Positions 35,478 through 44,710 are shown, counted from the stretch's first letter. The stretch: DNA of 64,000 nt from Streptomyces sp. Tue6028 (GCF_002300165.1 NZ_MLCE01000018.1:62001-126000); one strand, 5' to 3'. Made by a program: numbers and translations. Notes: generated by a model not told the origin, from the letters alone.

Positions 35478-36002
35478 ATGCCTGTCGGACGTACGGAGAC
35501 CCAGGTCAGGCCCGGAGTCGAGGCCGATCTCGGCGCGCTGACGGACCTCTACAACCACTACGTGCGTGAGACGTCCATCACATTCGACACCGCCGTGTTC
35601 ACGCCGGAAGCGCGTCGCTCGTGGCTGCTCTCCCACCCTGAAGACGGACCGCACCGCCTGATGGTTGCCACGGACGCGGACTCACAGCGGCTTCTGGGGT
35701 ACGCGACGTCCAGCGCGTTCCGGCCGAAGCCTGCCTACGCGACCTCGGTCGAGGTCACCGTGTACGTCGCCCCGGACGCCGGCGGGCGCGGCATCGGCAC
35801 CCTGCTGTACGAGAGCCTCTTCGACGCGCTCGCGGGCGAGGACCTGCACCGGGCGTACGCGGGCATCGCACTGCCCAACGAAGCGTCCGTGCGGCTGCAC
35901 GAACGCTTCGGGTTCCAGCACGTGGGCACCTACCGGGAGGTCGGCCGCAAGTTCGGCCGGTACTGGGACGTGGCCTGGTACGAGAAGAAGCTGAACGGCT
36001 AG
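35478..36002 (+). CDS. GNAT acetyltransferase, phosphinothricin acetyltransferase-like
   Basis: 174 residues with the layout of the PAT/YncA group: VRPGVEADLGALTDLYNHYV then RETSITFDT, the core VEVTVYVAPDAGGRGIGTLL with the acetyl-CoA loop, and SVRLHERFGFQHVGTYREVG then RKFGRYWDVAWYE. Such enzymes acetylate phosphinothricin, methionine sulfoximine or related amino compounds. Nothing nearby suggests a phosphinothricin pathway. ATG at 35478 after AGGGAGGAC; divergent from hrdD. Confidence 0.88.
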   Translation: MPVGRTETQVRPGVEADLGALTDLYNHYVRETSITFDTAVFTPEARRSWLLSHPEDGPHRLMVATDADSQRLLGYATSSAFRPKPAYATSVEVTVYVAPDAGGRGIGTLLYESLFDALAGEDLHRAYAGIALPNEASVRLHERFGFQHVGTYREVGRKFGRYWDVAWYEKKLNG

Positions 36003-36007
36003 GCGGG

Positions 36008-36826
36008 TCAGCCGAACTGCACCGACCGCTTCGCCATCCCCATCCAGAACCCGTCGATGACGGACTTCTGCCCGTCCAGCTCTCCGGACGCGTCGGCCGC
36101 GCCCATGGTCACGAACAGGGGGGCGAAGTGCTCGGTGCGCGGGTGGGCGAGACGGCCCGCCGGGGACTTGCGCTCGAAGTCGAGCAGCGCGTCCACGTCA
36201 CCGGCGTCGAGGGCCCGGTGGCCCCAGTCGTCGAACTCGCTGGACCAGGACGGCACTCCCCCGCCGGTGTGCCGGAGCGCCGCAAGGTTGTGGGTGAAGA
36301 AGCCGGACCCGACGATCAGCACGCCTTCGTCGCGCAGCGGCGCCAGCTTGCGGCCGATCTCGAACAGGCGGACCGGGTCGAGGGTCGGCAGCGAGACCTG
36401 GAGGACCGGGATGTCGGCCTCGGGGTACATCTCCACCAGCGGTACGTAGGCGCCGTGGTCCAGCCCGCGGTCCGGGATGTCCTGGACCGGGGTGCCGGGG
36501 GCGCGCAGCAGCTTCCGTACGGACTCGGCGAGCGCGGGGGCGCCGGGGGCCGCGTACTCGACCCGGTAGTAGTGCTCGGGGAAGCCCCAGAAGTCGTAGA
36601 CGAGGGGCACGGTCTCGACGGCGCCGAGGGCGAGCGGAGCCTCCTCCCAGTGGGCGGAGACCATCAGGATCGCCGTGGGGCGGGGGAGGTCGGCGGACCA
36701 GGCCGCGAGCTGGCCGGGCCAGACGGGGTCGTCGGCGAGGGGCGGTGCGCCGTGGCTCAGATAGAGGGCGGGCATGCGCTGCTGCGGGGCACGCTCCCCG
36801 GCTGCGAAAGACGTGGCGGCAGACAT
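36008..36826 (-). CDS. class III extradiol dioxygenase, DODA/YgiD type
   Basis: 272 residues of the LigB fold. Metal-ligand histidines are expected in LYLSHGAPPLADDP, ILMVSAHWEEA, DRGLDHGAYVPLVEMYPEAD and GSGFFTHNLAAL, all present. Such proteins cleave catechols such as DOPA with Fe or Zn. Convergent with a GNAT gene (5 bp apart) and divergent from a MarR regulator, the usual partner of this enzyme type. ATG at 36826. Confidence 0.88.
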   Translation of the reverse strand: MSAATSFAAGERAPQQRMPALYLSHGAPPLADDPVWPGQLAAWSADLPRPTAILMVSAHWEEAPLALGAVETVPLVYDFWGFPEHYYRVEYAAPGAPALAESVRKLLRAPGTPVQDIPDRGLDHGAYVPLVEMYPEADIPVLQVSLPTLDPVRLFEIGRKLAPLRDEGVLIVGSGFFTHNLAALRHTGGGVPSWSSEFDDWGHRALDAGDVDALLDFERKSPAGRLAHPRTEHFAPLFVTMGAADASGELDGQKSVIDGFWMGMAKRSVQFG

Positions 36827-36869
36827 GACTGCGGCTCCCTCCGGAGGCTTTCACCATAGGACTGGATAC

Positions 36870-36922
36870 TTGAACTCTCAATCTCTATGCCGGACGATAC
36901 TCCTGGTTTGTTTAACATTCAA
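36870..36922. promoter_or_regulatory. AT-rich divergent promoter/operator region
   Basis: The 120 bp between dioxygenase and MarR gene contain TTGA-ACTC-TCAA (36870-36881) and, further on, GTTTAACATTCAAG, giving CTTGAA/TTCAAG half-sites facing each other. AT-rich inverted half-sites fit MarR binding; boundaries are approximate. Confidence 0.35.
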
Positions 36923-36946
36923 GAAGGGGCTCGTACAGTGGAGTAC

Positions 36947-37450
36947 ATGAACACGGCACCCGCTGAAGAGCCGCGCTGGCTCACCGACGAGGAACAGCGC
37001 ACCTGGCGCGCGTACATGCACGCCGCCACTCTCCTCGAGGACCATCTCGACCGGCAGCTGCAGCGCGACGCGGGGATGCCGCACGTCTACTACGGGCTGC
37101 TCGTACAGCTCGCCGAGGCTCCGCGCAGGCGGCTGCGGATGACCGAGCTCGCCATGAACGCGAAGATCACCCGCTCCCGCCTGTCGCACGCGATCGCCCG
37201 CCTGGAGAAGAACGGCTGGGTGCGCCGCGAGGACTGCCCCTCCGACAAGCGGGGCCAGTTCGCGGTCCTCACCGACGCGGGGCAGGAGACGCTGGGCAAG
37301 GCCGCGCCGGGCCATGTGGCCGCCGTGCGCCAGGCCATGTTCGACCGGCTCACCCCCGAACAGCAGAAGGCCCTCGGCGACGCCATGCTCATCATCGCCG
37401 AGGGGCTCCAGCCGAAGGAAGCGGGCGCGGACCTGCCCTGGCTGCGCTGA
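36947..37450 (+). CDS. MarR family transcriptional regulator
   Basis: 167 residues. The winged helix lies in the middle: RMTELAMNAKITRSRLSHAI then ARLEKNGWVRREDCPSDKRG, the wing ending in FAVLTDAGQETL. MarR proteins usually repress an adjoining divergent gene and release on binding phenolics, which suits the dioxygenase neighbour. The ATG at 36947 is chosen over an upstream Met at 36887 because homologues begin shortly before the WLTDEEQRTWR stretch. Confidence 0.9.
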   Translation: MNTAPAEEPRWLTDEEQRTWRAYMHAATLLEDHLDRQLQRDAGMPHVYYGLLVQLAEAPRRRLRMTELAMNAKITRSRLSHAIARLEKNGWVRREDCPSDKRGQFAVLTDAGQETLGKAAPGHVAAVRQAMFDRLTPEQQKALGDAMLIIAEGLQPKEAGADLPWLR

Positions 37451-37495
37451 CCGCCGGGAGCGGCCCCCGCCGCGCCCGCCGCTCCTGCCGGACAG

Positions 37496-37539
37496 GGGTC
37501 TGCCCCGGCTCCGTCGTGCTCGGGAGCCGGGGCAGACCC
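37496..37539. terminator. bidirectional terminator
   Basis: GGGTCTGCCCCGGCTCC pairs perfectly with GGAGCCGGGGCAGACCC across a 10-base loop, between the convergent MarR gene and DHA2 exporter. Confidence 0.8.
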
Positions 37540-37606
37540 TGGGGTTCGTACGGACGAGGCGTCCCCACCCCTCGTCCGTACGCGAAGCAGCCGGAGTGCG
37601 CGGCCG

Positions 37607-39139
37607 TCAGTGGGCGACGACCGGGATCTTCACCTCGTCCTCGACGCCCTCGCCCTGACCGGCGGCCGAGGAGACGTCCGGGCGACCGGCGTTGACGAAG
37701 GTGAGGGCGATCGCCGCGGCGGCCACGAGGATGCCGACGGCGAACCAGATCGCGTTGGTGTAGCCGTTCACCAGACCCTGCAGGTGGACGAGCTGCTGCT
37801 GCGGCTTGGAGGTGGCACCGGCGATGTGGTCCGCGACGTACGAGGTGGTCGCCGAGGCGGCGATCGTGTTCAGCAGGGCCGTACCGATGGCGCCGCCCAC
37901 CTGCTGCGAGGTGTTGACCATCGCGGAGGCGACACCGGCGTCACGGGGCTCGACGCCCGTCGTGGCCAGGGACATGGCCGGCATGAAGGCGGTACCCATG
38001 CCGAGGCCGAGCAGCAGCTGCGCCGGGAGCAGCAGCCCCGCGTACGAGGAACCGATCTCCAGCTGCGTCAGCAGCAGCATGCCGACCGCGGCGGTCAGGA
38101 AGCCGGGGCCCATCAGCAGCCGCGCCGGGACGCGGGTCATCAGCCGGGCGCCGATCTGGGTGGAGCCCGTGATCATGCCCGCGATCATCGGCAGGAAGGC
38201 GAAGCCGGTCTTGACCGGCGAGTAGCCCTTCACGATCTGGAGGTAGTAGGTCAGGAAGAGGAACAGGCCGAACATCGCGATGATCGCGAGGCCCAGGGAG
38301 AGGTAGACACCACCACGGTTGCGTTCGGTGACCACGCGCAGGGGCAGCAGCGGGGCCTTGACCTTGGACTCGACGAGCACGAAGGTCGCGAGCAGCACCG
38401 CCGAGGCGACGAACAGGCCGACGGTCACCGAGTCGCTCCAGCCGTCGGACTCGGCGCGGGTGAAGCCGTAGACGAGGGAGACCAGACCCAGGGTGGACAG
38501 CACGACACCGGGGATGTCGAGCGGCGAGCGGTTGCGGCCACCGGCCGGCTCACGGATGACGAAGTACGCACCGGCGGCGGCGACGATCGCGAACGGGATG
38601 TTCACGTAGAAGGTCCAGCGCCAGTTCAGGTACTCGGTGAGGAAGCCGCCGAGGATGAGGCCGACGGCGCCACCGCCACCGGCGATCGCACCGTAGATGC
38701 CGAAGGCCTTGGCGCGCTCCTTGGCGTCGGTGAACATCACGGCGAGCAGCGAGAGCGCGGCGGGCGCGAGTAGCGCGCCGAACGCGCCCTGGAGGGCACG
38801 GGCCCCGAGCAGCAGGGCCTCGCCCTGGGCGGCACCGCCGAGGGCGGAGGCGCCGGCGAAGCCGATCAGGCCGGTGACGAAGGTGCGCTTGCGGCCCCAC
38901 AGGTCGGCGATGCGGCCGCCGAAGAGCAGCAGACCGCCGAAGGCGAGGGCGTAGGCGGTGATGACCCACTGACGGTTGCCGTCCGATATCCCCAGGTCCT
39001 GCTGGGCGGAGGGCAGGGCGATGTTCACGATGGTCGCGTCGAGGACGACCATCAGCTGGGCGAGCGCGATGAACGCGAGCGCCTTCCAGCGGTTGGAATT
39101 GGCGTCGGCGGCGAGCGCCGGCGTTCCTGTTTCTGACAT
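37607..39139 (-). CDS. second DHA2-type MFS exporter
   Basis: 510 residues, about fourteen helices. Signature segments: LMVVLDATIVNIALPSAQQD, WVITAYALAFGGLLLFGGRI then ADLWGRKR, and GGFLTEYLNWRWTFYVNIPF. The C-terminal tail is acidic. The ATG at 39139 (MSETG) is preferred to one four codons earlier. Tandem palindromes lie about 100 bp upstream, and a TetR gene on the same strand follows the intergenic region, so regulation by that repressor is likely. Confidence 0.9.
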   Translation of the reverse strand: MSETGTPALAADANSNRWKALAFIALAQLMVVLDATIVNIALPSAQQDLGISDGNRQWVITAYALAFGGLLLFGGRIADLWGRKRTFVTGLIGFAGASALGGAAQGEALLLGARALQGAFGALLAPAALSLLAVMFTDAKERAKAFGIYGAIAGGGGAVGLILGGFLTEYLNWRWTFYVNIPFAIVAAAGAYFVIREPAGGRNRSPLDIPGVVLSTLGLVSLVYGFTRAESDGWSDSVTVGLFVASAVLLATFVLVESKVKAPLLPLRVVTERNRGGVYLSLGLAIIAMFGLFLFLTYYLQIVKGYSPVKTGFAFLPMIAGMITGSTQIGARLMTRVPARLLMGPGFLTAAVGMLLLTQLEIGSSYAGLLLPAQLLLGLGMGTAFMPAMSLATTGVEPRDAGVASAMVNTSQQVGGAIGTALLNTIAASATTSYVADHIAGATSKPQQQLVHLQGLVNGYTNAIWFAVGILVAAAAIALTFVNAGRPDVSSAAGQGEGVEDEVKIPVVAH

Positions 39140-39240
39140 GGGGATACCCACTCCGGGACTTCGTGTCGAAAAAAGGTCGAGAGAAAGGGACGGCTCGTCA
39201 TCGTTGACGGCCGGGAAGCTTGGCAGGGGACTGACGGGAC

Positions 39241-39282
39241 GTTCCGGGAGGAACTACTGGAAGTTCCGGAGGGAACTACCGG
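39241..39282. promoter_or_regulatory. two tandem GTTCC/GGAAC palindromes upstream of the exporter
   Basis: GTTCCGGGAGGAAC (39241-39254) and GTTCCGGAGGGAAC (39263-39276) start 22 bp apart, and each is followed by ACTACYGG-like sequence, giving two 20-bp units with 17 identities. The spacing is two helical turns, typical of cooperative operator pairs. The binder is unknown. Confidence 0.5.
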
Positions 39283-39361
39283 CTGTCAGTACTGACCGGC
39301 GCGGTGCGCCGAACTCATCGATGCGATGGTCAACCCGTCGATGCGAGGGTGGAATCGTCGG

Positions 39362-40006
39362 TCACGCTCGGCGCATGTCCTCCACGGTGGCGGCCACTCC
39401 GGGCAGTACGGAGCGGGCCGGGGCCCGCATGCCGTCCAGGAACAGCTGTAGATGGCGGTGTACGAAGCGGTCGATGCCACGGCATGCGGTGCCGGGCAGT
39501 GGCCGGGTGAGCTGGCTGAGCGCGATCATCAGGTCGCCGAACTCGACGTCGGGGCGCAGCTGTCCGGCCTCGCGGGCGCGCGACATCAGCTCCGTGATGA
39601 GTTCGGTGACCCGATCGCGCGCGGCGACCAGGTCGGGGTGATGCTGGTCGAAGCTCTCGGAGAGCATCGGGCACAGCGCGCCGATCCGCTCGTCGGCGGC
39701 GAAGTGCACGAAGCCGCTGAGCGTCTCGAAGGCGTCGCCGCCCTCGGCGAGCGCCTGCTCGACCCACTCCGAGGTGCGGTCCATCACCGCGCAGACGACC
39801 TCGCGGGCGAGGGCGTCGCGGTCGGGGAAGTTGCGGTACACCGTGGCGTTGCCGACGCCGGCCCGGCGCGCGATCTCGTCGAACGGCACCTCGGGGCCGA
39901 ACTCGACGAACATCTCGCGGGCGGCGGCGACGATCCGCTCCCGGTTGCGCAGGGCATCGGCGCGCGGCCGGGCCACTCGGCGCTGCACGGGGGTGGCGGT
40001 GTCCAC
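39362..40006 (-). CDS. TetR family transcriptional regulator
   Basis: 214 residues. N-terminal HTH: RERIVAAAREMFVEFGPEVP then FDEIARRAGVGNATVYRNFP followed by DRDALAREV; the C-terminal ligand domain is typical of actinobacterial exporter repressors. The GTG start at 40006 follows a region with two matching 17-bp palindromes, so autoregulation is expected. It precedes the DHA2 exporter on the same strand with a 222-bp gap. Confidence 0.9.
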   Translation of the reverse strand: MDTATPVQRRVARPRADALRNRERIVAAAREMFVEFGPEVPFDEIARRAGVGNATVYRNFPDRDALAREVVCAVMDRTSEWVEQALAEGGDAFETLSGFVHFAADERIGALCPMLSESFDQHHPDLVAARDRVTELITELMSRAREAGQLRPDVEFGDLMIALSQLTRPLPGTACRGIDRFVHRHLQLFLDGMRAPARSVLPGVAATVEDMRRA

Positions 40007-40046
40007 GGTGTGCTCCTCGGAGTCGCTGGAAGTTCGGATCGCGATC

Positions 40047-40103
40047 CGGGGATTCGCTCCCCGTTTCGCTCGGACACAGGGCTAAACGGGGAAACGATCC
40101 CCG
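40047..40103. promoter_or_regulatory. paired 17-bp palindromes upstream of the TetR gene
   Basis: CGGGGA-TTCGC-TCCCCG at 40047-40063 and CGGGGA-AACGA-TCCCCG at 40087-40103: identical 6-bp arms, 5-bp spacers, centres exactly 40 bp apart. They begin 41 bp before the GTG start, so they fit a two-site operator for the TetR protein itself. Confidence 0.6.
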
Positions 40104-40461
40104 GTTATTTCCCCGTCTTGATGTGACCTGCGCCACACCTCTGTCCGGCCGTCGCCAGGGGCCGCGCACGGGCCGCGCCCCGCTGCCGCCGGACGCCTGA
40201 CACGAGCCCTCCGTACGACCCCTGCCGCGCGGCGCGCCGGCCCTCCGTCCGCTGCCGGCGCGTGTCTCGCGCGGGCCCGACGCCGCGCGCGCCGCACCGC
40301 TTCTGAAGAGGGACGTTCCTAGGATCCGCGGACGCCCCCGGCATCCCGGGCCGACGACCCGATCGGGCTCGTCCAGCGCGCGCCCGCCGGGTGGTCGGCA
40401 CAGGGTGATCGCAAGGGTGCAGCCAGAAACCGGCGGCTGCCGTGGAGCGAGAGGCCCATGC
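40104..40461. other. intergenic stretch without a recognised gene
   Basis: 358 bp between the TetR operators and the metalloprotease. Nothing recognisable apart from scattered short GC repeats; antisense open frames here have no family features. Confidence 0.5.
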
Positions 40462-41739
40462 ATGCAGCCGACCAGCCGCCGCCGGATACGCCCGCGCCGC
40501 GTGGCCGCCCTCGCCTCGGTGACCGTCCTCACGCTGGCGGTGAGCACCTCCGCCGGCACCGGGCACCTCACAGCGGGATCCACAGCGGCGGGATCCATCG
40601 CGCTGGCGCGCACCTCGGCACTCGGCCCCTGCATGATCAACGGAGCGATGAGCGTGCAGATGGGGGAAGGCGTCCCCACCACGGCCGGCTACGCCCGTTC
40701 CACCGGCACCGTCCGGGCCCTCACCCTGATGATCGACTTCTCCGACGCGCCCGGCAAGGGCAGCGCGATGGACCGCTACGGCGAGTTCTTCCCCAAGACG
40801 CGGGACTGGTTCCGCACCGCTTCGTACGGCCGTCTCGACTACCGCCCCGAGACGCCGATCACGCACTGGCTGCGGATGCCCAAGACCTTCAAGGACTACG
40901 GCATAGAGCGCGGCGCGCCCTTCGACCCCGGGTACCGGGAGCTGGTGCAGGACATCGTCACCGCCGCCGACCCCACCGTCGACTTCCGCGACTACGACAT
41001 CCTGAACGTCCTGGTCACCCCGAACGCCGGGCCCTCCGCCCTGGACACCGTCCTGTCCGTGACCTTCGCCGGCAACGGCGACGCGCCCATAGCCGACGGC
41101 GTCCCCGTCTCCAACGCGTCCTTCGTCTACAGCCGCCAGGACGACGGCTCCGGCTCCTACGCCGACACCGGCTACCGGGTGCTCCCCCACGAGAACGGCC
41201 ACACCTTCGGCCTCCCCGACCTCTACACCCAGGACGGCGGGGGCGCGGTCGGGCACTGGGACATCATGAGCGAGGACTGGGGCGCCGACAACGACCTGCT
41301 CGGCTGGCACAAGTGGAAGCTCGGCTGGCTCGACGACTCGCAGGTCAGCTGCGCGGCGATACCCGGCACCACGGAGTACACGCTCACCCCGCTGGCCCGG
41401 CGCGGCGGCAACAAGCTCGTCTTCATCCCCATCAGCCCCAAGACCGGTTACGCCCTCGAACTGCGCACCCGGGGCGGCAACGACTCCGAGGTCTGCCGCC
41501 CCGGCATCCTCATCTACAAGGTCGACGCGAGCGTCGACACCGGGAACGGCCCCGTCACGGTGTACGACTCCCAGCGCGACAGCGGCGGCTGCACCCGCTC
41601 CCCCAACGTGCACGCGGAGCTCTCCGACGCACCGTTCGCCCCCGGCGAGACCTTCAAGGACCCCAAGACGGGGGTCACGGTCCGGGTCGCCTCCGCCGAC
41701 CTGTCCGGGGAGTACCACATCGCCGTCACCCGGCGCTGA
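40462..41739 (+). CDS. secreted M6-type metalloprotease domain protein
   Basis: 425 residues. A strongly basic n-region (SRRRIRPRRV) and hydrophobic core (AALASVTVLTLAVSTSAG) make a signal peptide. The zinc-site motif HENGHTFGLPDLYT has ligands H243 and H247, catalytic E244 and a downstream Asp as in immune-inhibitor-A-like M6 peptidases. GHWDIMSEDWG supplies the Met-turn-like segment. A beta-rich C-terminal domain with paired cysteines follows. Usual role: extracellular protein degradation. ATG at 40462. Confidence 0.88.
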   Translation: MQPTSRRRIRPRRVAALASVTVLTLAVSTSAGTGHLTAGSTAAGSIALARTSALGPCMINGAMSVQMGEGVPTTAGYARSTGTVRALTLMIDFSDAPGKGSAMDRYGEFFPKTRDWFRTASYGRLDYRPETPITHWLRMPKTFKDYGIERGAPFDPGYRELVQDIVTAADPTVDFRDYDILNVLVTPNAGPSALDTVLSVTFAGNGDAPIADGVPVSNASFVYSRQDDGSGSYADTGYRVLPHENGHTFGLPDLYTQDGGGAVGHWDIMSEDWGADNDLLGWHKWKLGWLDDSQVSCAAIPGTTEYTLTPLARRGGNKLVFIPISPKTGYALELRTRGGNDSEVCRPGILIYKVDASVDTGNGPVTVYDSQRDSGGCTRSPNVHAELSDAPFAPGETFKDPKTGVTVRVASADLSGEYHIAVTRR

Positions 41740-41824
41740 GCCGCGGGCGGCGCCCGTCGCCGACCTGCTGATACGGCCCGGCAAGCACTACGGTGTCTCT
41801 TCTGAGATCCGCAACGGAGAGCCC

Positions 41825-43609
41825 ATGCCATCGAACGTCGCACCGGCCCCCGGGGCCGGGAACGCAACCGGGTCGGGACCCGGGTCCCGGACGTCGTCCG
41901 CCGGGGCCGGACCCGTGGCCGGCGCTGCGGCTGCGGCCGTGCCCGCCGAGGCCGTCGCCCCCCTGATCCGCGGCATCGCCGTCCTGCGGCGGCTGACCGA
42001 GGCGGACGGGACGTCCAGCCTGAGCGGACTCGAACGGGCCACCGGACTGGCCCGCTCCACCGTCGACCGGATCACCGCGACCCTCGCCCGCATGGGATAC
42101 GTACGCCTCGACGGCCGGGACGCCGTGCTCGCCCCCCGTCTGATGGAACTCGGCAACGCCTACCTCGCCGCCCTGCGGCTCCCCCGCCTCCTGGACGCGC
42201 ACGCCGACGCGCTCGCCGACGAACTCGACGAGTCGGTCTCCCTCGCCGTCGGCGACCGCGACGGCATCCGCTTCATCCACCAGGCGACCCGGCGCCGCGC
42301 CATGTCCCTGAGCTTCCGCATCGGCGACCTGCTGCCCGCCGAACGCACCGCGCCCGGACCGCTGTTCGCCACCGAGTGGGACGAGGCGGACTGGGCGCGC
42401 TGGCGCGAACGCCGCAGCACCGACCCGGAGGACCGCGGATTCCCCGCCGTACCGGCCCGGAGCCGGCCCATCGAGGACACCGGACGGGAACCGGACGCCA
42501 CGCCCCCGACCACGCGGCCCGCCGCCGTCGGCGACGACTTCGAACTCCGCACCCTCCGCGCCCGGGAGGACGGGTGGGCCCTGGACGACCAGCTCATCGA
42601 GCCCGGACTCGTCGCCCTCGCCATGCCCGTGCGGGAGTCGGGACGGATCGCGTGCGTGGTGAGCGTGGTCAGCCACACCAGCCGGCACACCGTGGACGGG
42701 CTGCGGAACACACTGCTGCCGCGGCTGCGCGCGGCCGTGGCCGCGATGGAGCAGGAGCTGCAGAAGGCGCCGCCCGCCGACCGGAACGCGCCGGGCTCCC
42801 CCGCGGGGCTCGCCGCCTGGACCGGCGCCTCCAAGCAGGAGCTGGGGCGGGAGTTCGTCGAGTCGCTGGCCCGCGGCCTGACCGTGATCACCGCCTTCGG
42901 CGAGGGCCGCGCCGAGCTGACGCTCACGGAGGTCGCCCAGGCCACCGGCCTCGCCCGCGCGACCGCCCGCCGCGCCCTGATCACCCTGGAACACCTCGGC
43001 CACGTCACGGCCCACGGCCGGGTCTTCCGGCTCACCCCGCGCGTCCTGGGTCTGGGCTTCCCACCGCTGTCACGGACCACGCTGCCCGACATCGCGGCCC
43101 CTCACCTGACCGAACTCTCCCAGCAACTGCACGACTCCGTGTCGCTGGCGATCCTGACCGGCGACGAGATCCAGTACGTCGGGCGCGTCGCCACCAGCCG
43201 CATCATGAGCGTCAACATCACCGTCGGGACCCGGCTGCCCGCGTACCCGACCTCGCTGGGCCGCGTGATGCTGGCCGACCGGCCCCGGGCCCCCCGTCCC
43301 GAACTGCGCCCGCTGACCCCGCACACCCTCACCGACCCCGAACGCTTCGAGACCGAGCTGACGCGCGTACGGGACACCGGATACGCCCTGGTCGACGAGG
43401 AGCTGGAGGAGGGCCTGCGGTCCATCGCCGTCCCCGTGCGCGGACGCGACGGGCGGGTCGTGGCCGCGGTGAACGTCGCCATGCACAGCAGCCGCCGCAG
43501 CACCGAGGCCTGCGTCCGCGACGTGCTGCCCGAGCTGCACGCGACGGCGGGCCGCATCGAGGCGGAACTGCGCGTCGCGGGCCGCTTCCGGCGGGTACCG
43601 CTCAGCTGA
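41825..43609 (+). CDS. tandem-IclR transcriptional regulator
   Basis: 594 residues, about twice the IclR family length. First unit: winged helix near 50-100 (LIRGIAVLRRLTEADGTSSL, ARSTVDRITATLARMGYVRL) with effector domain to about 310, interrupted near 200-240 by a Pro/Arg-rich insert. Second unit from about 340: HTH (ELTLTEVAQATGLARATARR) and a more canonical effector domain (SVSLAILTGDEIQYVGRVAT, SLGRVMLADRPRA, GLRSIAVPVRGRDGRVVAAV). The arrangement is a fused duplication of diverged copies, as in PcaR-type actinobacterial proteins. Its targets are unknown. Confidence 0.88.
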   Translation: MPSNVAPAPGAGNATGSGPGSRTSSAGAGPVAGAAAAAVPAEAVAPLIRGIAVLRRLTEADGTSSLSGLERATGLARSTVDRITATLARMGYVRLDGRDAVLAPRLMELGNAYLAALRLPRLLDAHADALADELDESVSLAVGDRDGIRFIHQATRRRAMSLSFRIGDLLPAERTAPGPLFATEWDEADWARWRERRSTDPEDRGFPAVPARSRPIEDTGREPDATPPTTRPAAVGDDFELRTLRAREDGWALDDQLIEPGLVALAMPVRESGRIACVVSVVSHTSRHTVDGLRNTLLPRLRAAVAAMEQELQKAPPADRNAPGSPAGLAAWTGASKQELGREFVESLARGLTVITAFGEGRAELTLTEVAQATGLARATARRALITLEHLGHVTAHGRVFRLTPRVLGLGFPPLSRTTLPDIAAPHLTELSQQLHDSVSLAILTGDEIQYVGRVATSRIMSVNITVGTRLPAYPTSLGRVMLADRPRAPRPELRPLTPHTLTDPERFETELTRVRDTGYALVDEELEEGLRSIAVPVRGRDGRVVAAVNVAMHSSRRSTEACVRDVLPELHATAGRIEAELRVAGRFRRVPLS

Positions 43610-43742
43610 CTCCGGGCGCGACCCGTGGCGGTCGACTCCGTGCCGGAGAAACAGACCGGCCGGTAGGGTGAGCCCCCTTCTGCTGCACGGCGGTCCTGCG
43701 TGGCGCCCGCCGGGCACGCACGCACCTCCCGGAAGGGGAGAG

Positions 43743-44414
43743 ATGGCCAGACAAGCTCGCGCGGTGCAGACCCGCCGCTCGATAGTGGAAGCCGCCGCGT
43801 GCGTGTTCGCCGACCGCGGCTACGAGCGCGCGGCGATCTCGGAGATCCTGCACAGGGCGAACGTCACCAAGGGCGCCCTGTACTTCCACTTCGCGGCCAA
43901 GTCCGATCTCGCGCGGGCGGTCATCGACGAGCAGACCGCGCTGGTGACCGTGCCGGAGCACGGCTCGCCCCTCCAGTCGGCCGTCGACATCACCCACCAG
44001 TTCGCGTACGCGCTGCGCCACGACCCGCTCGCCCGGGCCGGCAGTCGGCTGTCCATCGAGGGGGTCCTCGTCGACGGGACCCATCCGTGGGGCGGCTGGT
44101 TCGAGCTCACCGCCCGGCTGCTGGCCGAGGGCAAGGCGGCGGGCGAGGTCCTTCCGCAGGTCGACCCGGTCGAGACCGCCGAGTTCGTCGTGGCGTCCTT
44201 CACCGGCGTACAGCTGGTGTCCCAGGCGCTCACCGGGCGGGCCGATCTGCGGGACCGTGTCGCCGTGCTCTGGCGGCATCTGCTGCCGTCCGTCGCGCAC
44301 CCGGGCGCGCTGGCGCGGGTCCGTCCGGAGGGGGTCACCGATCCCGCGACGACGGCGCTCGGCCACGCGCACCGGCCGCTGCGGGCCGGGGCGTCCGGCA
44401 CGCTCGGCGCCTGA
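43743..44414 (+). CDS. gamma-butyrolactone-receptor-like TetR regulator
   Basis: 223 residues close to ScbR/ArpA/CprB. HTH: RRSIVEAAACVFADRGYERA then AISEILHRANVTKGALYFHF and AAKSDLARAVIDEQ, the ALYFHF block being diagnostic of this group. A Trp in the ligand domain (WGGWFELTARLL) is in the region where the receptor binds butyrolactone. Such proteins repress antibiotic and development genes until the signal binds, or act as pseudo-receptors. ATG at 43743 after GGGGAGAG. No synthase (AfsA-like) gene is in the window. Confidence 0.85.
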   Translation: MARQARAVQTRRSIVEAAACVFADRGYERAAISEILHRANVTKGALYFHFAAKSDLARAVIDEQTALVTVPEHGSPLQSAVDITHQFAYALRHDPLARAGSRLSIEGVLVDGTHPWGGWFELTARLLAEGKAAGEVLPQVDPVETAEFVVASFTGVQLVSQALTGRADLRDRVAVLWRHLLPSVAHPGALARVRPEGVTDPATTALGHAHRPLRAGASGTLGA

Positions 44415-44571
44415 CTTCGGCTCGGCGCCCGGCACCCTCGCGGCATCCGACGGCCTCTTGGCGCCCGACCTCCTCCCGGCGCCTGTCGTCCCCTCGGCGC
44501 CCACCGGGTGGCTGACGCCCCTGGATGGCGAACGCCTCTCGGCGGAGGATCCCCTCGCGGTGCCCGGCTTC

Positions 44572-44595
44572 AAAAACCGGCCGCGCGGTTTTTTT
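44572..44595 (+). terminator. intrinsic terminator
   Basis: AAAAACCG pairs with CGGTTTTT around GCCGCG and runs into seven T residues. It lies 160 bp past the first butyrolactone-receptor-like gene. Confidence 0.75.
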
Positions 44596-44710
44596 CTTCA
44601 CTTCCTGGCACCTCACGACCGACATCGATCAAACGCGGCCCACTCAACTCATCTGCGAAACCCGCAGGTTGACGCCATGTCGTGAAGATGATCTCCACGC
44701 CCCGGCCCCG

